The notes beneath the pieces are model-generated. The model had not been told where the DNA came from. It was given only the letters and a program-made list of their open reading frames with translations, and searched no databases. The position numbers were made by a program, and so were the translations under genes. Shown here piece after piece: positions 39,146 to 47,721 of a stretch of 48,993 bases of DNA (position 1 is its first letter; every line of letters begins with the position of its first letter). Source of the DNA: Brevundimonas sp. UBA7534 (GTDB lineage: Bacteria; Pseudomonadota; Alphaproteobacteria; Caulobacterales; Caulobacteraceae); NCBI RefSeq assembly GCF_002479325.1, contig NZ_DLMO01000148.1:1-48993 (forward strand), read 5' to 3'.

Positions 39146-39213
39146 GACGATCGCGTCTGTCCGGCGTTGAAGGCGGCGCTGCCGCCCGTCTTCCGATCTG
39201 CTATGGACCCCGC

Positions 39214-40269
39214 ATGACCGAACGTTCCTCCGCTCCGCGCCACGGCCGCTGGGGCCTGTATGCGCCCTTCGTGATCGTGCTGGGCCTGCTGGCCGCCTGG
39301 ACGGTCTGGTGGTTCATCCTGGCCCATCAGGTAGAGGGGCGGCTGGAACAGCAGGCCGAGCGCCTGCGCCAGGAGGGATGGGACGTCCGCTACGCCGAAA
39401 CCTCCGTCACCGGCTGGCCCTTCCGGGCGCGCGTCGCCGCCCGCCATGTCAGCATCGCCGCCCCGTCCGGCCACGCCGTCGCCCTGCCCGAACTGGTGGC
39501 GGAGGCCAACGCCTATCAGCCGACCAAATGGGTCGTGGTCGCGCCGGACGGCCTGACGCTGGACCGCGCCGGAAAGGGCAAGGTCGCGGTCCGCGGCGAC
39601 GCCATCCGCATGAGCGTCAGCGGGCTGGATCATCGCTGGCCCAACCTGGCGCTGGAACTGGTCAGTCCCGTCTTCACCGCCCACCCGGACAGCGAGCCCT
39701 TTCCGGTGGCGCGCGCGGCCCGGTTCGAGCTTTACGCCCGGCCGCACGTCGTCGGCGACCAGGCGACGACCGACGACCTGGACGTGATGGCCCGGCTGCT
39801 GGACGCGCGGGGCCGGCCCGACGGCGCGGTCGAGGGCTTCGCCCAGGACGGTCAGCTGACGCTCGAGATCGAGGCGGTGATCGGCAAGGCCTCGACCCTG
39901 TCGGGCGGCGACCCGGCGGGCGTCTTCGCCGCCTGGACCCGGGCGGGCGGGACCTTCCGAAACGTGCGCGGCGAGCTGAAGGCCGGCGACAGCGAGGCGA
40001 CCCTGAGCAGCGATCTGCTGCGCGCCGATGCGGACGGACGCCTGGCGGGGTCGGTCGACTTCCAGGCGCGCCGTCCGGGCCCGGCCATCGCCGGTCTGGC
40101 GGGATCGCAGGCGGGTCTGGTGGACCGAGCCGGCGCGGCGGGCGCGGCGGCGACCACGGGCGCGGCCTCGGCCGCATCGCCGGGCGACCTGCCCCTGACG
40201 GTGGTGTTCCGCGACGGGCGCGCCTGGCTGGGGCCGTTCCCGATCGCCCCGGCGCCCAAGCTGTTCTGA
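39214..40269 (+). CDS. DUF2125-domain protein
   Basis: A 351-residue protein anchored by one N-terminal transmembrane helix (about residues 14-34: LYAPFVIVLGLLAAWTVWWF), with the bulk in the periplasm. The DUF2125 signature is seen after the helix (GWDVRYAETSVTGWPFRARV, then VAEANAYQPTKWVVVAPDGL), as in alphaproteobacterial proteins of unknown function. The C terminus is Ala/Gly-rich before PLTVVFRDGRAWLGPFPIAP. The ATG at 39214 removes a spurious leader. Its stop TGA shares a base with the ATG of the next gene, so translation is coupled. Confidence 0.85.
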   Translation: MTERSSAPRHGRWGLYAPFVIVLGLLAAWTVWWFILAHQVEGRLEQQAERLRQEGWDVRYAETSVTGWPFRARVAARHVSIAAPSGHAVALPELVAEANAYQPTKWVVVAPDGLTLDRAGKGKVAVRGDAIRMSVSGLDHRWPNLALELVSPVFTAHPDSEPFPVARAARFELYARPHVVGDQATTDDLDVMARLLDARGRPDGAVEGFAQDGQLTLEIEAVIGKASTLSGGDPAGVFAAWTRAGGTFRNVRGELKAGDSEATLSSDLLRADADGRLAGSVDFQARRPGPAIAGLAGSQAGLVDRAGAAGAAATTGAASAASPGDLPLTVVFRDGRAWLGPFPIAPAPKLF

Positions 40270-40949
40270 TGCTGGCCGAACCCGAGATCGACGCCGAGCG
40301 CGCTCAGCTGGAGCGCGCCCTGGCCGAGGCGGCGGGGGCGCGGCTGACGGCCGGCGCCTGGCCTTCGCCCGACGCGGCGGCCCTGGCGCTTCGCCCGCTG
40401 CTGACCGGCTCCGACGCGACGGACGCGGTGCTGAAGGCGATGGCCGGCCGGATCGATGCGGCGACCGGGCACCCCCTGGTCGTCTGCGGCGGCCTGGCCC
40501 AGACCCTGGCGGCGGACCGCTACGGCCTGACGGCCCGGCCGCTGGCGGTGGCGGATGCGGCCCTGAAGGCGGTGGAGAACGGGGCGCGGGCCCTGATCGA
40601 CCTGACCCACGACCGGCCGTGGTGGGGCCGGCTGCTGGCCCGGCCTGACCTGAGGATCGTCGCCACCCTGCCTGACGATCGCCAGGGACGGCCTCGGGCG
40701 CTGATGGTCTCGGGCCAGGCGCCCGGGCCGACCGGCGACGATCGGAGCTTCTGGGTCACCGACAGCGGCTGGAGCGACGGCCGGATCGTTCAGGCTCTGT
40801 CCGACGTCGGCCTGGCCGCGGAGCCGCTCGCCGCGTCCGGCGGCTTGAAGCTGTTCCTGCTGGCGGGCTATGTGCAGGCCGAGGACGGGCGGCTGGACGG
40901 CGCGCCCGGTTCATTGAGCGGCGTCATCGGCGCCGCACCCCTGTTCTGA
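40269..40949 (+). CDS. Chorismate-mutase-family-like protein
   Basis: A 226-residue soluble protein. The second half (HDRPWWGRLLARPDLRIVAT, LMVSGQAPGPTGDDRSFWV) resembles the C-terminal part of alphaproteobacterial proteins annotated as chorismate mutase family. The N-terminal helix region (EIDAERAQLERALAEAAGAR) is short of the catalytic residues I would expect of AroQ. It is coupled to DUF2125 by a TGATG overlap and ends 16 bp before a HisC-type aminotransferase gene. This supports a role near aromatic amino acid synthesis. The assignment is from memory of the family and tentative. Confidence 0.5.
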   Translation: MLAEPEIDAERAQLERALAEAAGARLTAGAWPSPDAAALALRPLLTGSDATDAVLKAMAGRIDAATGHPLVVCGGLAQTLAADRYGLTARPLAVADAALKAVENGARALIDLTHDRPWWGRLLARPDLRIVATLPDDRQGRPRALMVSGQAPGPTGDDRSFWVTDSGWSDGRIVQALSDVGLAAEPLAASGGLKLFLLAGYVQAEDGRLDGAPGSLSGVIGAAPLF

Positions 40950-40965
40950 CTTTTTCGAGGCATTC

Positions 40966-42066
40966 ATGACCGACGCGACCGCTGGCGGCCCCACGCCCAA
41001 GCCCGGCATCCTGGACATCGCCCCCTATGTCGGGGGCAAGTCCGCCATCGCCGGCGTGGCCGAACCGATGAAGCTGTCGTCGAACGAGAACATGCTGGGC
41101 GCCGGCGAAAAGGCGCGCGCGGCCTATGAGGCGGCGATCAGGAACATCCACATCTATCCCGACGGCCGGGCGACCAAGCTGCGCGCCGCCGTGGCCGAAA
41201 CCCACGGGCTGGAACCCGAGCGGCTGATCTTCGGCAACGGCTCGGACGAGGTCTTCGCCCTGCTGAACCAGACCTATCTCCAGCCCGGCGACAACATCGT
41301 CACCGGCCAGTACGGATTCCTGGCCTACCGCATCAGCGCCAAGGCCTGCGAGGCCGAGGTCAAGCTGGCCCCCGAGCCGAACTACAAGGCCGAGGTCGAC
41401 GCCCTGCTGGCCCAGGTCGATGGGCGGACCAGGATCGTCTACGTCTCCAATCCGTCCAACCCGACCGGCAGCTGGAATTCGGGCGAGGAGATCCGCCGCC
41501 TGCACGCCGCCCTGCCGGCCCACGTCCTGCTGGTGGTGGACGAGGCCTATGCGGAATACGTCACCGAGCCGGACTGGGAGACCAGCTTCGGCCTGGCGCG
41601 CGACGCCGCCAACATCGTCGTGACCCGCACCTTCTCCAAGATTCACGGCCTGGGCGGCCTGCGCATCGGGTTCGGCTATGCGCCGCTCGCGGTCGCCGAG
41701 GCGGTCGACCGCATCCGCCTGCCGTTCAACGTCTCCGTCCCCGGCCTGGAGGCGGCCACGGCCGCCCTGTCGGACGAGGCGCACCAGACGGCGTCGCGCG
41801 AACTGATCGCCGCATGGAAGCCGCGCATGACCCAGGCCATCCGCGGCTTCGGCTTCGAGGTCCTGCCCAGCGCCGGCAACTTCGTCCTGGTGATCTTCAA
41901 GGGGCCGGAAGAGGCGACGGCCGCAAACGACTATCTGAACCTCAAGGGGATCATCGTGCGGCCGGTCGGCGGATACGGCCTGCCCCAGGCGCTGCGCATC
42001 ACCATCGGCACGGAAGACCAGAACCGCGCCGTCATCGACGCCCTGTCGGAGTTCGCCGCCGGCTGA
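40966..42066 (+). CDS. hisC: Histidinol-phosphate/aromatic aminotransferase
   Basis: A 366-residue class-II PLP aminotransferase. Motifs include MKLSSNENMLGAG, the substrate region FGNGSDEVFALLNQTYLQPG, VYVSNPSNPTGSWNS, VDEAYAEYV, and the Schiff-base lysine in TRTFSKIHGLGGLRIGFGY. It makes histidinol phosphate from imidazole acetol phosphate; alphaproteobacterial members often also transaminate phenylpyruvate. The neighbouring chorismate-mutase-like gene favours an aromatic role. The gene is convergent with rppH, with only 3 bp between stops. Confidence 0.9.
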   Translation: MTDATAGGPTPKPGILDIAPYVGGKSAIAGVAEPMKLSSNENMLGAGEKARAAYEAAIRNIHIYPDGRATKLRAAVAETHGLEPERLIFGNGSDEVFALLNQTYLQPGDNIVTGQYGFLAYRISAKACEAEVKLAPEPNYKAEVDALLAQVDGRTRIVYVSNPSNPTGSWNSGEEIRRLHAALPAHVLLVVDEAYAEYVTEPDWETSFGLARDAANIVVTRTFSKIHGLGGLRIGFGYAPLAVAEAVDRIRLPFNVSVPGLEAATAALSDEAHQTASRELIAAWKPRMTQAIRGFGFEVLPSAGNFVLVIFKGPEEATAANDYLNLKGIIVRPVGGYGLPQALRITIGTEDQNRAVIDALSEFAAG

Positions 42067-42069
42067 CGT

Positions 42070-42546
42070 TCAGCTCGCGAACCGGGCGAAGGCCTTCACC
42101 ACCTGCTCATAGGCGGGCCGCTTGAACGGCACGATCAGGTCGCAGGCGTCCGACAGCGGGCCCCAGCGCCAGGCGTCGAACTCGACCTCGTCGTCGGCGG
42201 CCAGGTCGATCTCGGTCTCGTCGCCGACGAAGCGATAGGCGAACCAGCGCTGCTTCTGGCCCTTGAAGCCGCGCCAGGCCTTGGCGTTGTCCATCGCCTC
42301 GGGCGGAAAGTCGTAGAGAATCCAGTCCTCGGTGCGGCTCAGCGGCTCCACCGAGGTCACGCCAGTTTCCTCGCGCAGCTCGCGCCGGGCCGCGGCCTCC
42401 AGGTCCTCGCCCTTGTCGACCCCGCCTTGCGGGAACTGCCAATTGTGCGGGCCGGGCGTGGCGTGGCGCTGGCCGTACCAGACCAGGCCCTCGCGGTTGA
42501 ACAGCACCACCCCGACGTTGGGGCGGTAAAGCGCCAGATCGGCCAT
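42070..42546 (-). CDS. rppH: RNA pyrophosphohydrolase
   Basis: A 158-residue Nudix hydrolase that removes pyrophosphate from the 5' end of RNA to trigger RNase E decay. The Nudix box is complete (GGVDKGEDLEAAARRELREE followed by TGV). The RppH context sequences YRPNVGVVLFN, WQFPQGG and KGQKQRWFAYRFVGDETEID are present. Its ATG shares one base with the stop of the upstream deacetylase gene (TGATG), a known conserved pairing in alphaproteobacteria. Confidence 0.95.
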   Translation of the reverse strand: MADLALYRPNVGVVLFNREGLVWYGQRHATPGPHNWQFPQGGVDKGEDLEAAARRELREETGVTSVEPLSRTEDWILYDFPPEAMDNAKAWRGFKGQKQRWFAYRFVGDETEIDLAADDEVEFDAWRWGPLSDACDLIVPFKRPAYEQVVKAFARFAS

Positions 42547-43742
42547 CAGCGGCCGGGCCGCATCGTCATGGCCGAGGCGGGCGCCAGCTGCAGGCCACGC
42601 TGCTCCAGCCCGGCGGTCCAGCGGGCGGCGGTCTCGACCGTCACCGGATAGCTGAAGCCGGTCCCCAGGGCCGAACCCCGGATCTTGGCCTGGGCCTCCA
42701 GGCTGTTCAGGGCGGCGATGACGGCGGCGGGGGACTGGGGCTGGTCGATGATCTTGTCGGCGCTGGCGCGGGCCCAGGCGCCGGGCCGCCGCTGGAACGA
42801 CCCGTCGTCCAGGAAGGCCACGCCGTGCTGACGCAGCACGCTCAGGAAGGCGCCCATGCCCTGGTCCGAGGCGGCGAAGCGATCGCCCAGATAGTTGGTG
42901 ACGCCGAAATAGCCGGTGGCGCGGCCCAACAGCCAGTCCATCTTGGCCTTGACGTCGTCCGGGCCACCGCTGGCCAGCAGGGTGTAGGGGCCGGGATCGT
43001 TGTCGGGATAGCCGCTGGGCTCCATCGGCATTTCCAGCATGACCTCGTGACCCTGGGCGCGGGCCTGGTCGATCCACCCCTGCAGGTTTTCGGCGTAGGG
43101 CACGAAGCTGAGCGTGACCTCCGGCGGCAGCCGTTCGATGGCCGCGCGGGTGGTGACGGCGTTCAGGCCCAGGCCGCCGACGATCAGGGCCACGCGCGGC
43201 TTGCCGTTGGGGCGGAACGGACGGGCGTAGGCCTGGGCCGGCACGCGGCCGTCGGGGGCGATGACAGGCAGCGGCCCGCTGGGGCCGTTCTGGAACAGGC
43301 CGGCGATCGGGGCCTTGGCCAGAGGCGAAGCGGCATGGACCGGCACGGAATAGTTCGCGCCGCCCGCAACGCTGGCGCCGTCGGGCAGGGTGATCAACGC
43401 CTCGCCGCCGGCCGCCTCGCTCAGCGGGTCGGCCCCGGTCAGGTCCTGATAGAGGCCCATCTGGCCGGCCGAGAAGGCGTCGTAGCCGCTGGGCGCCGCC
43501 GCCTGGGGGGCCGCCTCTCGTTTCAAGGCGATGCGCGCAGACGGCGTGCCGGCGCGGGGATCGCCGAGGACGGTCAGGAACAGGGCGCTGGTCGCCAGCA
43601 GGAAGACGCCGGCCAGGCCCGCGATGACCGGCGGCCTTCTCAACACATGGGCCATCGACCGCACGGCGAACTTCTGTCGCGGGCGCGGCGGCGCGCCGGC
43701 GGCGGCGGCGAGGACGGACTGGCGTTTGGCGAACATGGGCAA
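42546..43742 (-). CDS. Divergent polysaccharide deacetylase
   Basis: A 398-residue protein with a basic cytoplasmic N terminus, one membrane helix (about residues 38-60: VIAGLAGVFLLATSALFLTV), a Pro/Ala linker, and a periplasmic divergent polysaccharide deacetylase (DUF610) domain from about residue 180. Domain markers are PRVALIVGGLGLNAVTTRAA, LSFVPYAENLQGWIDQARAQ, EVMLEMPMEPSGYPDNDPGP, and a late IIDQPQSP. The family may act on cell-wall glycans. In other alphaproteobacteria it follows ctpA and precedes rppH; here rppH is in place but ctpA is not adjacent. The start may be ATG 43742 or 43736. Confidence 0.88.
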   Translation of the reverse strand: MPMFAKRQSVLAAAAGAPPRPRQKFAVRSMAHVLRRPPVIAGLAGVFLLATSALFLTVLGDPRAGTPSARIALKREAAPQAAAPSGYDAFSAGQMGLYQDLTGADPLSEAAGGEALITLPDGASVAGGANYSVPVHAASPLAKAPIAGLFQNGPSGPLPVIAPDGRVPAQAYARPFRPNGKPRVALIVGGLGLNAVTTRAAIERLPPEVTLSFVPYAENLQGWIDQARAQGHEVMLEMPMEPSGYPDNDPGPYTLLASGGPDDVKAKMDWLLGRATGYFGVTNYLGDRFAASDQGMGAFLSVLRQHGVAFLDDGSFQRRPGAWARASADKIIDQPQSPAAVIAALNSLEAQAKIRGSALGTGFSYPVTVETAARWTAGLEQRGLQLAPASAMTMRPGR

Positions 43743-43932
43743 GAGGCGGGACCGACGACGGATTCCTTCGCCGTCATCATCGCGCGGGGCCGGTTAAGAA
43801 ACCCTAACGGCCGGTTCACCATGATCGGCGCTATCGGCGGCTGTCACGGATCGTGCGTTGACGTCGCGGCGTTCGATCCGTTCACATGGGCGTCTCCCCG
43901 CCCGATCAGAGCCATGCCGAGAGGAAACGCCC

Positions 43933-46632
43933 ATGATGAGCCCTGCCGCCGACGACGCCTTGCGCGACGAAGTCCGACTGCTGGGCGGCATCCTTGGCGA
44001 CGTCATTCGCGAGGAGGGCGGCCAGGCGCTGTTCGACCATGTGGAGGCCGTGCGCCAGGCCTCCATCGCCTATCACCGCGACCCCGCCTCGCACCCGGCC
44101 AAGCGGCTGGAGCGGTTGCTGGGCGAACTGTCGGTGGAACAGGCGGCGGGCCTGGCCCACGGCTTCGCCCTGTTCTCGTTGCTGGCCAACATCGCCGAGG
44201 ACCGGGCCACGCGCCGACGCGCTCAGGATCAGGCCGAGGCCGGCGCCCGCGCCGACACGCCCGAGGGCGCGCTGAAGCGGCTGGCCGATCAGGGCGTGGA
44301 CCGCGAGGCGGTGCGGGCCCTTCTGGACGAGGCCCTGGTCTCCCCGGTCCTGACGGCCCACCCGTCGGAGGTGCGCCGAAAGAGCGTCATCGACAGGATC
44401 GCCGCGATCAGCGACCTGCTGGACGCCTGCGACCGGGCCGGCGACGCCTGCACCCCCGCCGCCGTGTCCGAGCCGCTGCGTCGTCAGATCGTCATCCTGT
44501 GGGCCACGCGGCTGGTACGGTCCCAGGGCCTGGTGGTTCAGGACGAGATCGACACCGTCGTCTCCTTCCTGGAACGCATCTTCCTGCACGTCGCCCCGCG
44601 CCAGCTGGCGGCGTGGCGGCGACTGCTGGACGCGCCCGGCCTTCAGCCCTTCCTGCGGGTGGGCACCTGGGTCGGCGGCGACCGCGACGGCAATCCCAAT
44701 GTCGATGCGACGGTTCTGGCCGCCGCCTTCCGCAGTCAGGCGCGCGCGGTGCTGGCCTTCTACCTGGACGAGGTTCACGCCCTGGGCGCCGAGCTCAGCC
44801 TGGCGGCCGAGCTGGCCGAGGTGTCGCCGGAACTGGCGGCCCTGGCCGACGCCGCCCACGATCCGTCGCCGCACCGCGCCGACGAGCCCTATCGCCGCGC
44901 CCTGACCGGAATCTACGCCCGGCTGGCGGCGACCCACGAGGCGCTGGCCGCGGCGCCGCCGCCACGTCGCGCGTCGGTGTCCGGGGAGCCCTATGCCGGC
45001 CCCGACGCCTTCGAGGCGGACCTGAAGGTGCTGCACGACAGCCTGATGTCGCACCACGGCGGCGTCTTCGCCCAGGATCGGCTGACCGATCTGATAACGG
45101 CCGTGGAGATCTTCGGCTTCCATATGGCCACCCTGGACCTGCGCCAGAACTCCGACGTGCATGAGCGGGTCGTCGGCGACCTGCTCAAGGTCGCCGGGGT
45201 CTGTCCGGACTATTCGGGTCTGGACGAGGAGGGCCGGCTGGCGGTCCTGGCCGGCGAGCTGACGTCCACCCGCCCGCTGTTCTCGCCCTACGCCGACTAT
45301 GCGCCCGAGACGCTGAAGGAGCGCGCGATCCTGCAGGCCGCCGCCGCCGCTCTGACCGCCTTCGGGCCCCAGGCGATCCGCACCCATATCGTGTCCAAGA
45401 CCGATGCGGCCTCCGACCTGCTGGAGGTCTATCTGCTGCTCAAGGAGGTCGGCCTCTACCGCCCCGAAGACTCCGCCGCCTGCCCGGTCCAGGCCGCGCC
45501 GCTGTTCGAGACCATCGAAGATTTGCGCGCCGCGCGCCCCACGCTGGAACGCCTGCTTCAGGAACCCGCCGCCCTGGCCGTCGCCAAGGCGCGCGGCGTC
45601 CAGGAGGTGATGATCGGCTATTCGGATTCCAACAAGGACGGCTCCTATCTGACGTCCGGCTGGGAGCTGCACGAGGCCTCGCGCGCTTTGGTCGGCGTCA
45701 CCCAGGCCCACGGGCTGAAGCTGCAGCTGTTCCACGGCCGGGGCGGCACGGTCGGCCGGGGCGGCGGGTCGGCCTTCGCCGGGGTGCTGGCCCAGCCGGA
45801 AGGCACGGTCCAGGGCCGCATCCGCACCACCGAGCAGGGCGAGGTTATCGCCAACAAATACGGCGAGCCGGAGATCGCGCTGCGCAACCTCGACGCCCTG
45901 ACCTGCGGAGCCGTTCTGGCCTCGCTGGGCCACGGTCGCGATCAGGAATACACCGCCGCACACGGCGCCCTGCTTTCGGACCTGTCCTCGGCGTCGATGG
46001 CCGCCTATCGCAAGCTGGTCTATGAGACCGAGGGCTTCGTCGACTACTACCGCGCCGCCACCCCGATCGCCGAGATCGCCGACCTGAAGATCGGCTCGCG
46101 CCCGTCGTCGCGGACCGCCTCGACCCGCATCGACGATCTGCGCGCCATTCCCTGGGTCTTCAGTTGGTCGCAGAGCCGGGTCATGCTGCCCGGCTGGTTC
46201 GGCTTCGGCTCGGCCGTCCAGGGTCGCGACCTGGCCGAGCTGAAGGCGATGGCCGAGGCCTGGCCCTTCTTCAAGACCCTGGTCCAGAACATGGAGATGG
46301 TCATGGCCAAGGCCGACATGACCATCGCCCGCCGCTATTCGACCCTCGTGGAGGACGCCTCGCTGGCGGCGCGCATCTACGGGGAGATCAAGGCCGAGTG
46401 GGAACGCACCCATGCGGCGGTCCTGGCCATCACCGGCCACGATCACCTGCTGGGCGGCCAGCCCGAACTGCACCGGCTGATCCGACTGCGGATGCCCTAT
46501 GTCGAGCCGCTGAACCACGTCCAGATCGAGCTGATCCGCCGCCGCCGCTCCGGCGACGAGGATCCCCGCGTCCGCGAAGGCATACTGCTGGCGATCAACG
46601 GCGTGGCGGCAGGCCTCAGGAACAGCGGTTGA
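43933..46632 (+). CDS. ppc: Phosphoenolpyruvate carboxylase
   Basis: An 899-residue enzyme (typical 870-930) that forms oxaloacetate from PEP and bicarbonate to refill the TCA cycle. Signatures: SPVLTAHPSEVRRKSVIDRI near residue 140 with the catalytic histidine, GGDRDGNPNVDA, HMATLDLRQNSDVHE, GYSDSNKDGSYLTSGWEL, and the loop FHGRGGTVGRGGG. A second catalytic region and a C-terminal LRNSG complete it; Ser replaces Thr in the VLTAHPTE motif. The ATG at 43933 follows GAGAGGAAAC. The gene ends exactly where the convergent corA stop begins. Confidence 0.97.
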   Translation: MMSPAADDALRDEVRLLGGILGDVIREEGGQALFDHVEAVRQASIAYHRDPASHPAKRLERLLGELSVEQAAGLAHGFALFSLLANIAEDRATRRRAQDQAEAGARADTPEGALKRLADQGVDREAVRALLDEALVSPVLTAHPSEVRRKSVIDRIAAISDLLDACDRAGDACTPAAVSEPLRRQIVILWATRLVRSQGLVVQDEIDTVVSFLERIFLHVAPRQLAAWRRLLDAPGLQPFLRVGTWVGGDRDGNPNVDATVLAAAFRSQARAVLAFYLDEVHALGAELSLAAELAEVSPELAALADAAHDPSPHRADEPYRRALTGIYARLAATHEALAAAPPPRRASVSGEPYAGPDAFEADLKVLHDSLMSHHGGVFAQDRLTDLITAVEIFGFHMATLDLRQNSDVHERVVGDLLKVAGVCPDYSGLDEEGRLAVLAGELTSTRPLFSPYADYAPETLKERAILQAAAAALTAFGPQAIRTHIVSKTDAASDLLEVYLLLKEVGLYRPEDSAACPVQAAPLFETIEDLRAARPTLERLLQEPAALAVAKARGVQEVMIGYSDSNKDGSYLTSGWELHEASRALVGVTQAHGLKLQLFHGRGGTVGRGGGSAFAGVLAQPEGTVQGRIRTTEQGEVIANKYGEPEIALRNLDALTCGAVLASLGHGRDQEYTAAHGALLSDLSSASMAAYRKLVYETEGFVDYYRAATPIAEIADLKIGSRPSSRTASTRIDDLRAIPWVFSWSQSRVMLPGWFGFGSAVQGRDLAELKAMAEAWPFFKTLVQNMEMVMAKADMTIARRYSTLVEDASLAARIYGEIKAEWERTHAAVLAITGHDHLLGGQPELHRLIRLRMPYVEPLNHVQIELIRRRRSGDEDPRVREGILLAINGVAAGLRNSG

Positions 46633-47598
46633 TCACAGCCACTTCGACCGCTTGAAGGTGACGTAGAGGGTCAGGCAGACCGCCGCGATCAAGGTCAGCA
46701 CATAGGCGTAGCCGTAGCGCCAGTGCAGCTCGGGCATGAACTGGAAGTTCATGCCGTACACGCCGGCGATGGCCGTCGGCGCGGCCAGGATGGCGGCCCA
46801 GGACGCCAGCTTGCGGGTGATGACGCCCTGGCGTTGCTGCTCCAGCAGGTTGGCGACCTCGAACACCGAGGAGAGGATGTCGGCCAGGCCGCCCAGCCGG
46901 CTGTTGACCCGCTTCACGTGGTCGGAGACGTCGCGGAAATAGGGACGCACGTCCGGGTCGATACAGGGCAGGTCCAGCGACTGCAGCTTTCCGGCGACCT
47001 CCTCCATCGGCCCCATGATGCGGCGGAACTTCAGCAGTTCGCGGCGCAGGGTGAACAGGCGCCGGATTTCGGCGCGGCTCAAGAAGGCGTCCAGCGTCTT
47101 CTGCTCCATCTCCAGGACGGCGTCCTCGGAGGCGTCGACGATCGGTACATAGGCGTCCACCACATAGTCCAGAACGCCGTGCAGGACGTAGTCGGGCCCG
47201 GCGCGCAACTGGGCGGGAGACGCCTCCAGCAGGTGGCGCAGCGCGGTGTGGGTGCGGGCCGAGCCGTGCCGGATGGTGATCACGTGATCGTCGCCCACGA
47301 AGATGTGGGTCTCGCCGTAGTCGATGTGATCGTCGGTCTTCTGGGCGGTGCGGGCCACGACGAACAGCTCGTGGCCATAGACCTCCACCTTGGGCATCTG
47401 GTGGGCCGCCAAGGCGTCCTCGACGGCCAGCGGATGCAACTGGAAGCGCCGCACCAGCACGTCCAACTCTTGCTGCGTCGGATCGACCAGACCGGTCCAG
47501 ACGAACTCGTCCGGACCCAGCGCCAGACCTTGGGGCGTCAGCGGCGCCTCTCTCAGGCGCCGGCCGTCCTTGTAGACGTAGGAGGCGACGACGGGCAT
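46633..47598 (-). CDS. corA: CorA-family magnesium transporter
   Basis: A 321-residue CorA channel with a large cytoplasmic N-terminal domain (HQMPKVEVYGHELFVVARTA, FVGDDHVITIRHG), a long helix (MEQKTLDAFLSRAEIRRLFT) and two C-terminal membrane helices separated by the diagnostic YGMNF selectivity motif. A basic end (TFKRSKWL) is typical. It forms a pentameric Mg2+ (also Co2+/Ni2+) channel in the inner membrane. The stop abuts the ppc stop, so these convergent genes share no terminator space. Confidence 0.95.
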   Translation of the reverse strand: MPVVASYVYKDGRRLREAPLTPQGLALGPDEFVWTGLVDPTQQELDVLVRRFQLHPLAVEDALAAHQMPKVEVYGHELFVVARTAQKTDDHIDYGETHIFVGDDHVITIRHGSARTHTALRHLLEASPAQLRAGPDYVLHGVLDYVVDAYVPIVDASEDAVLEMEQKTLDAFLSRAEIRRLFTLRRELLKFRRIMGPMEEVAGKLQSLDLPCIDPDVRPYFRDVSDHVKRVNSRLGGLADILSSVFEVANLLEQQRQGVITRKLASWAAILAAPTAIAGVYGMNFQFMPELHWRYGYAYVLTLIAAVCLTLYVTFKRSKWL

Positions 47599-47653
47599 GC
47601 GGGTCTCCGGCTGCGACGCCCCAGCCTTAAGCCCGCCGGCGGCGAAAACAAAA

Positions 47654-47679
47654 CGGCCGGCGGATCGCTCCGCCGGCCG
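47654..47679 (-). terminator. Intrinsic terminator of the M3 peptidase gene
   Basis: CGGCCGGCGGA at 47654-47664 and TCCGCCGGCCG at 47669-47679 form a perfect 11-bp stem with a TCGC loop. On the minus strand it is followed by TTTTGTTTT. It lies about 43 bp after the peptidase stop and about 55 bp upstream of corA, so it ends the peptidase transcript. Confidence 0.9.
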
Positions 47680-47721
47680 GATTGCTCAGGCCTCAAGTAG
47701 GCCGAAGGCCGGTAGGCCAAC

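Noticed and set aside
43785..43815. CtrA-like TTAA and TAAC halves between the deacetylase and ppc genes, with a nearby GATTC.
   Set aside because: Spacing is 6 rather than 7 in one reading and two bases mismatch in the other, so it is too weak to list as a site.
43906..46518. 870-codon minus-strand frame opposite ppc.
   Set aside because: Same cause: ppc is complete with all motifs, and the antisense product is Gly/Arg/Gln/His-rich without domains.
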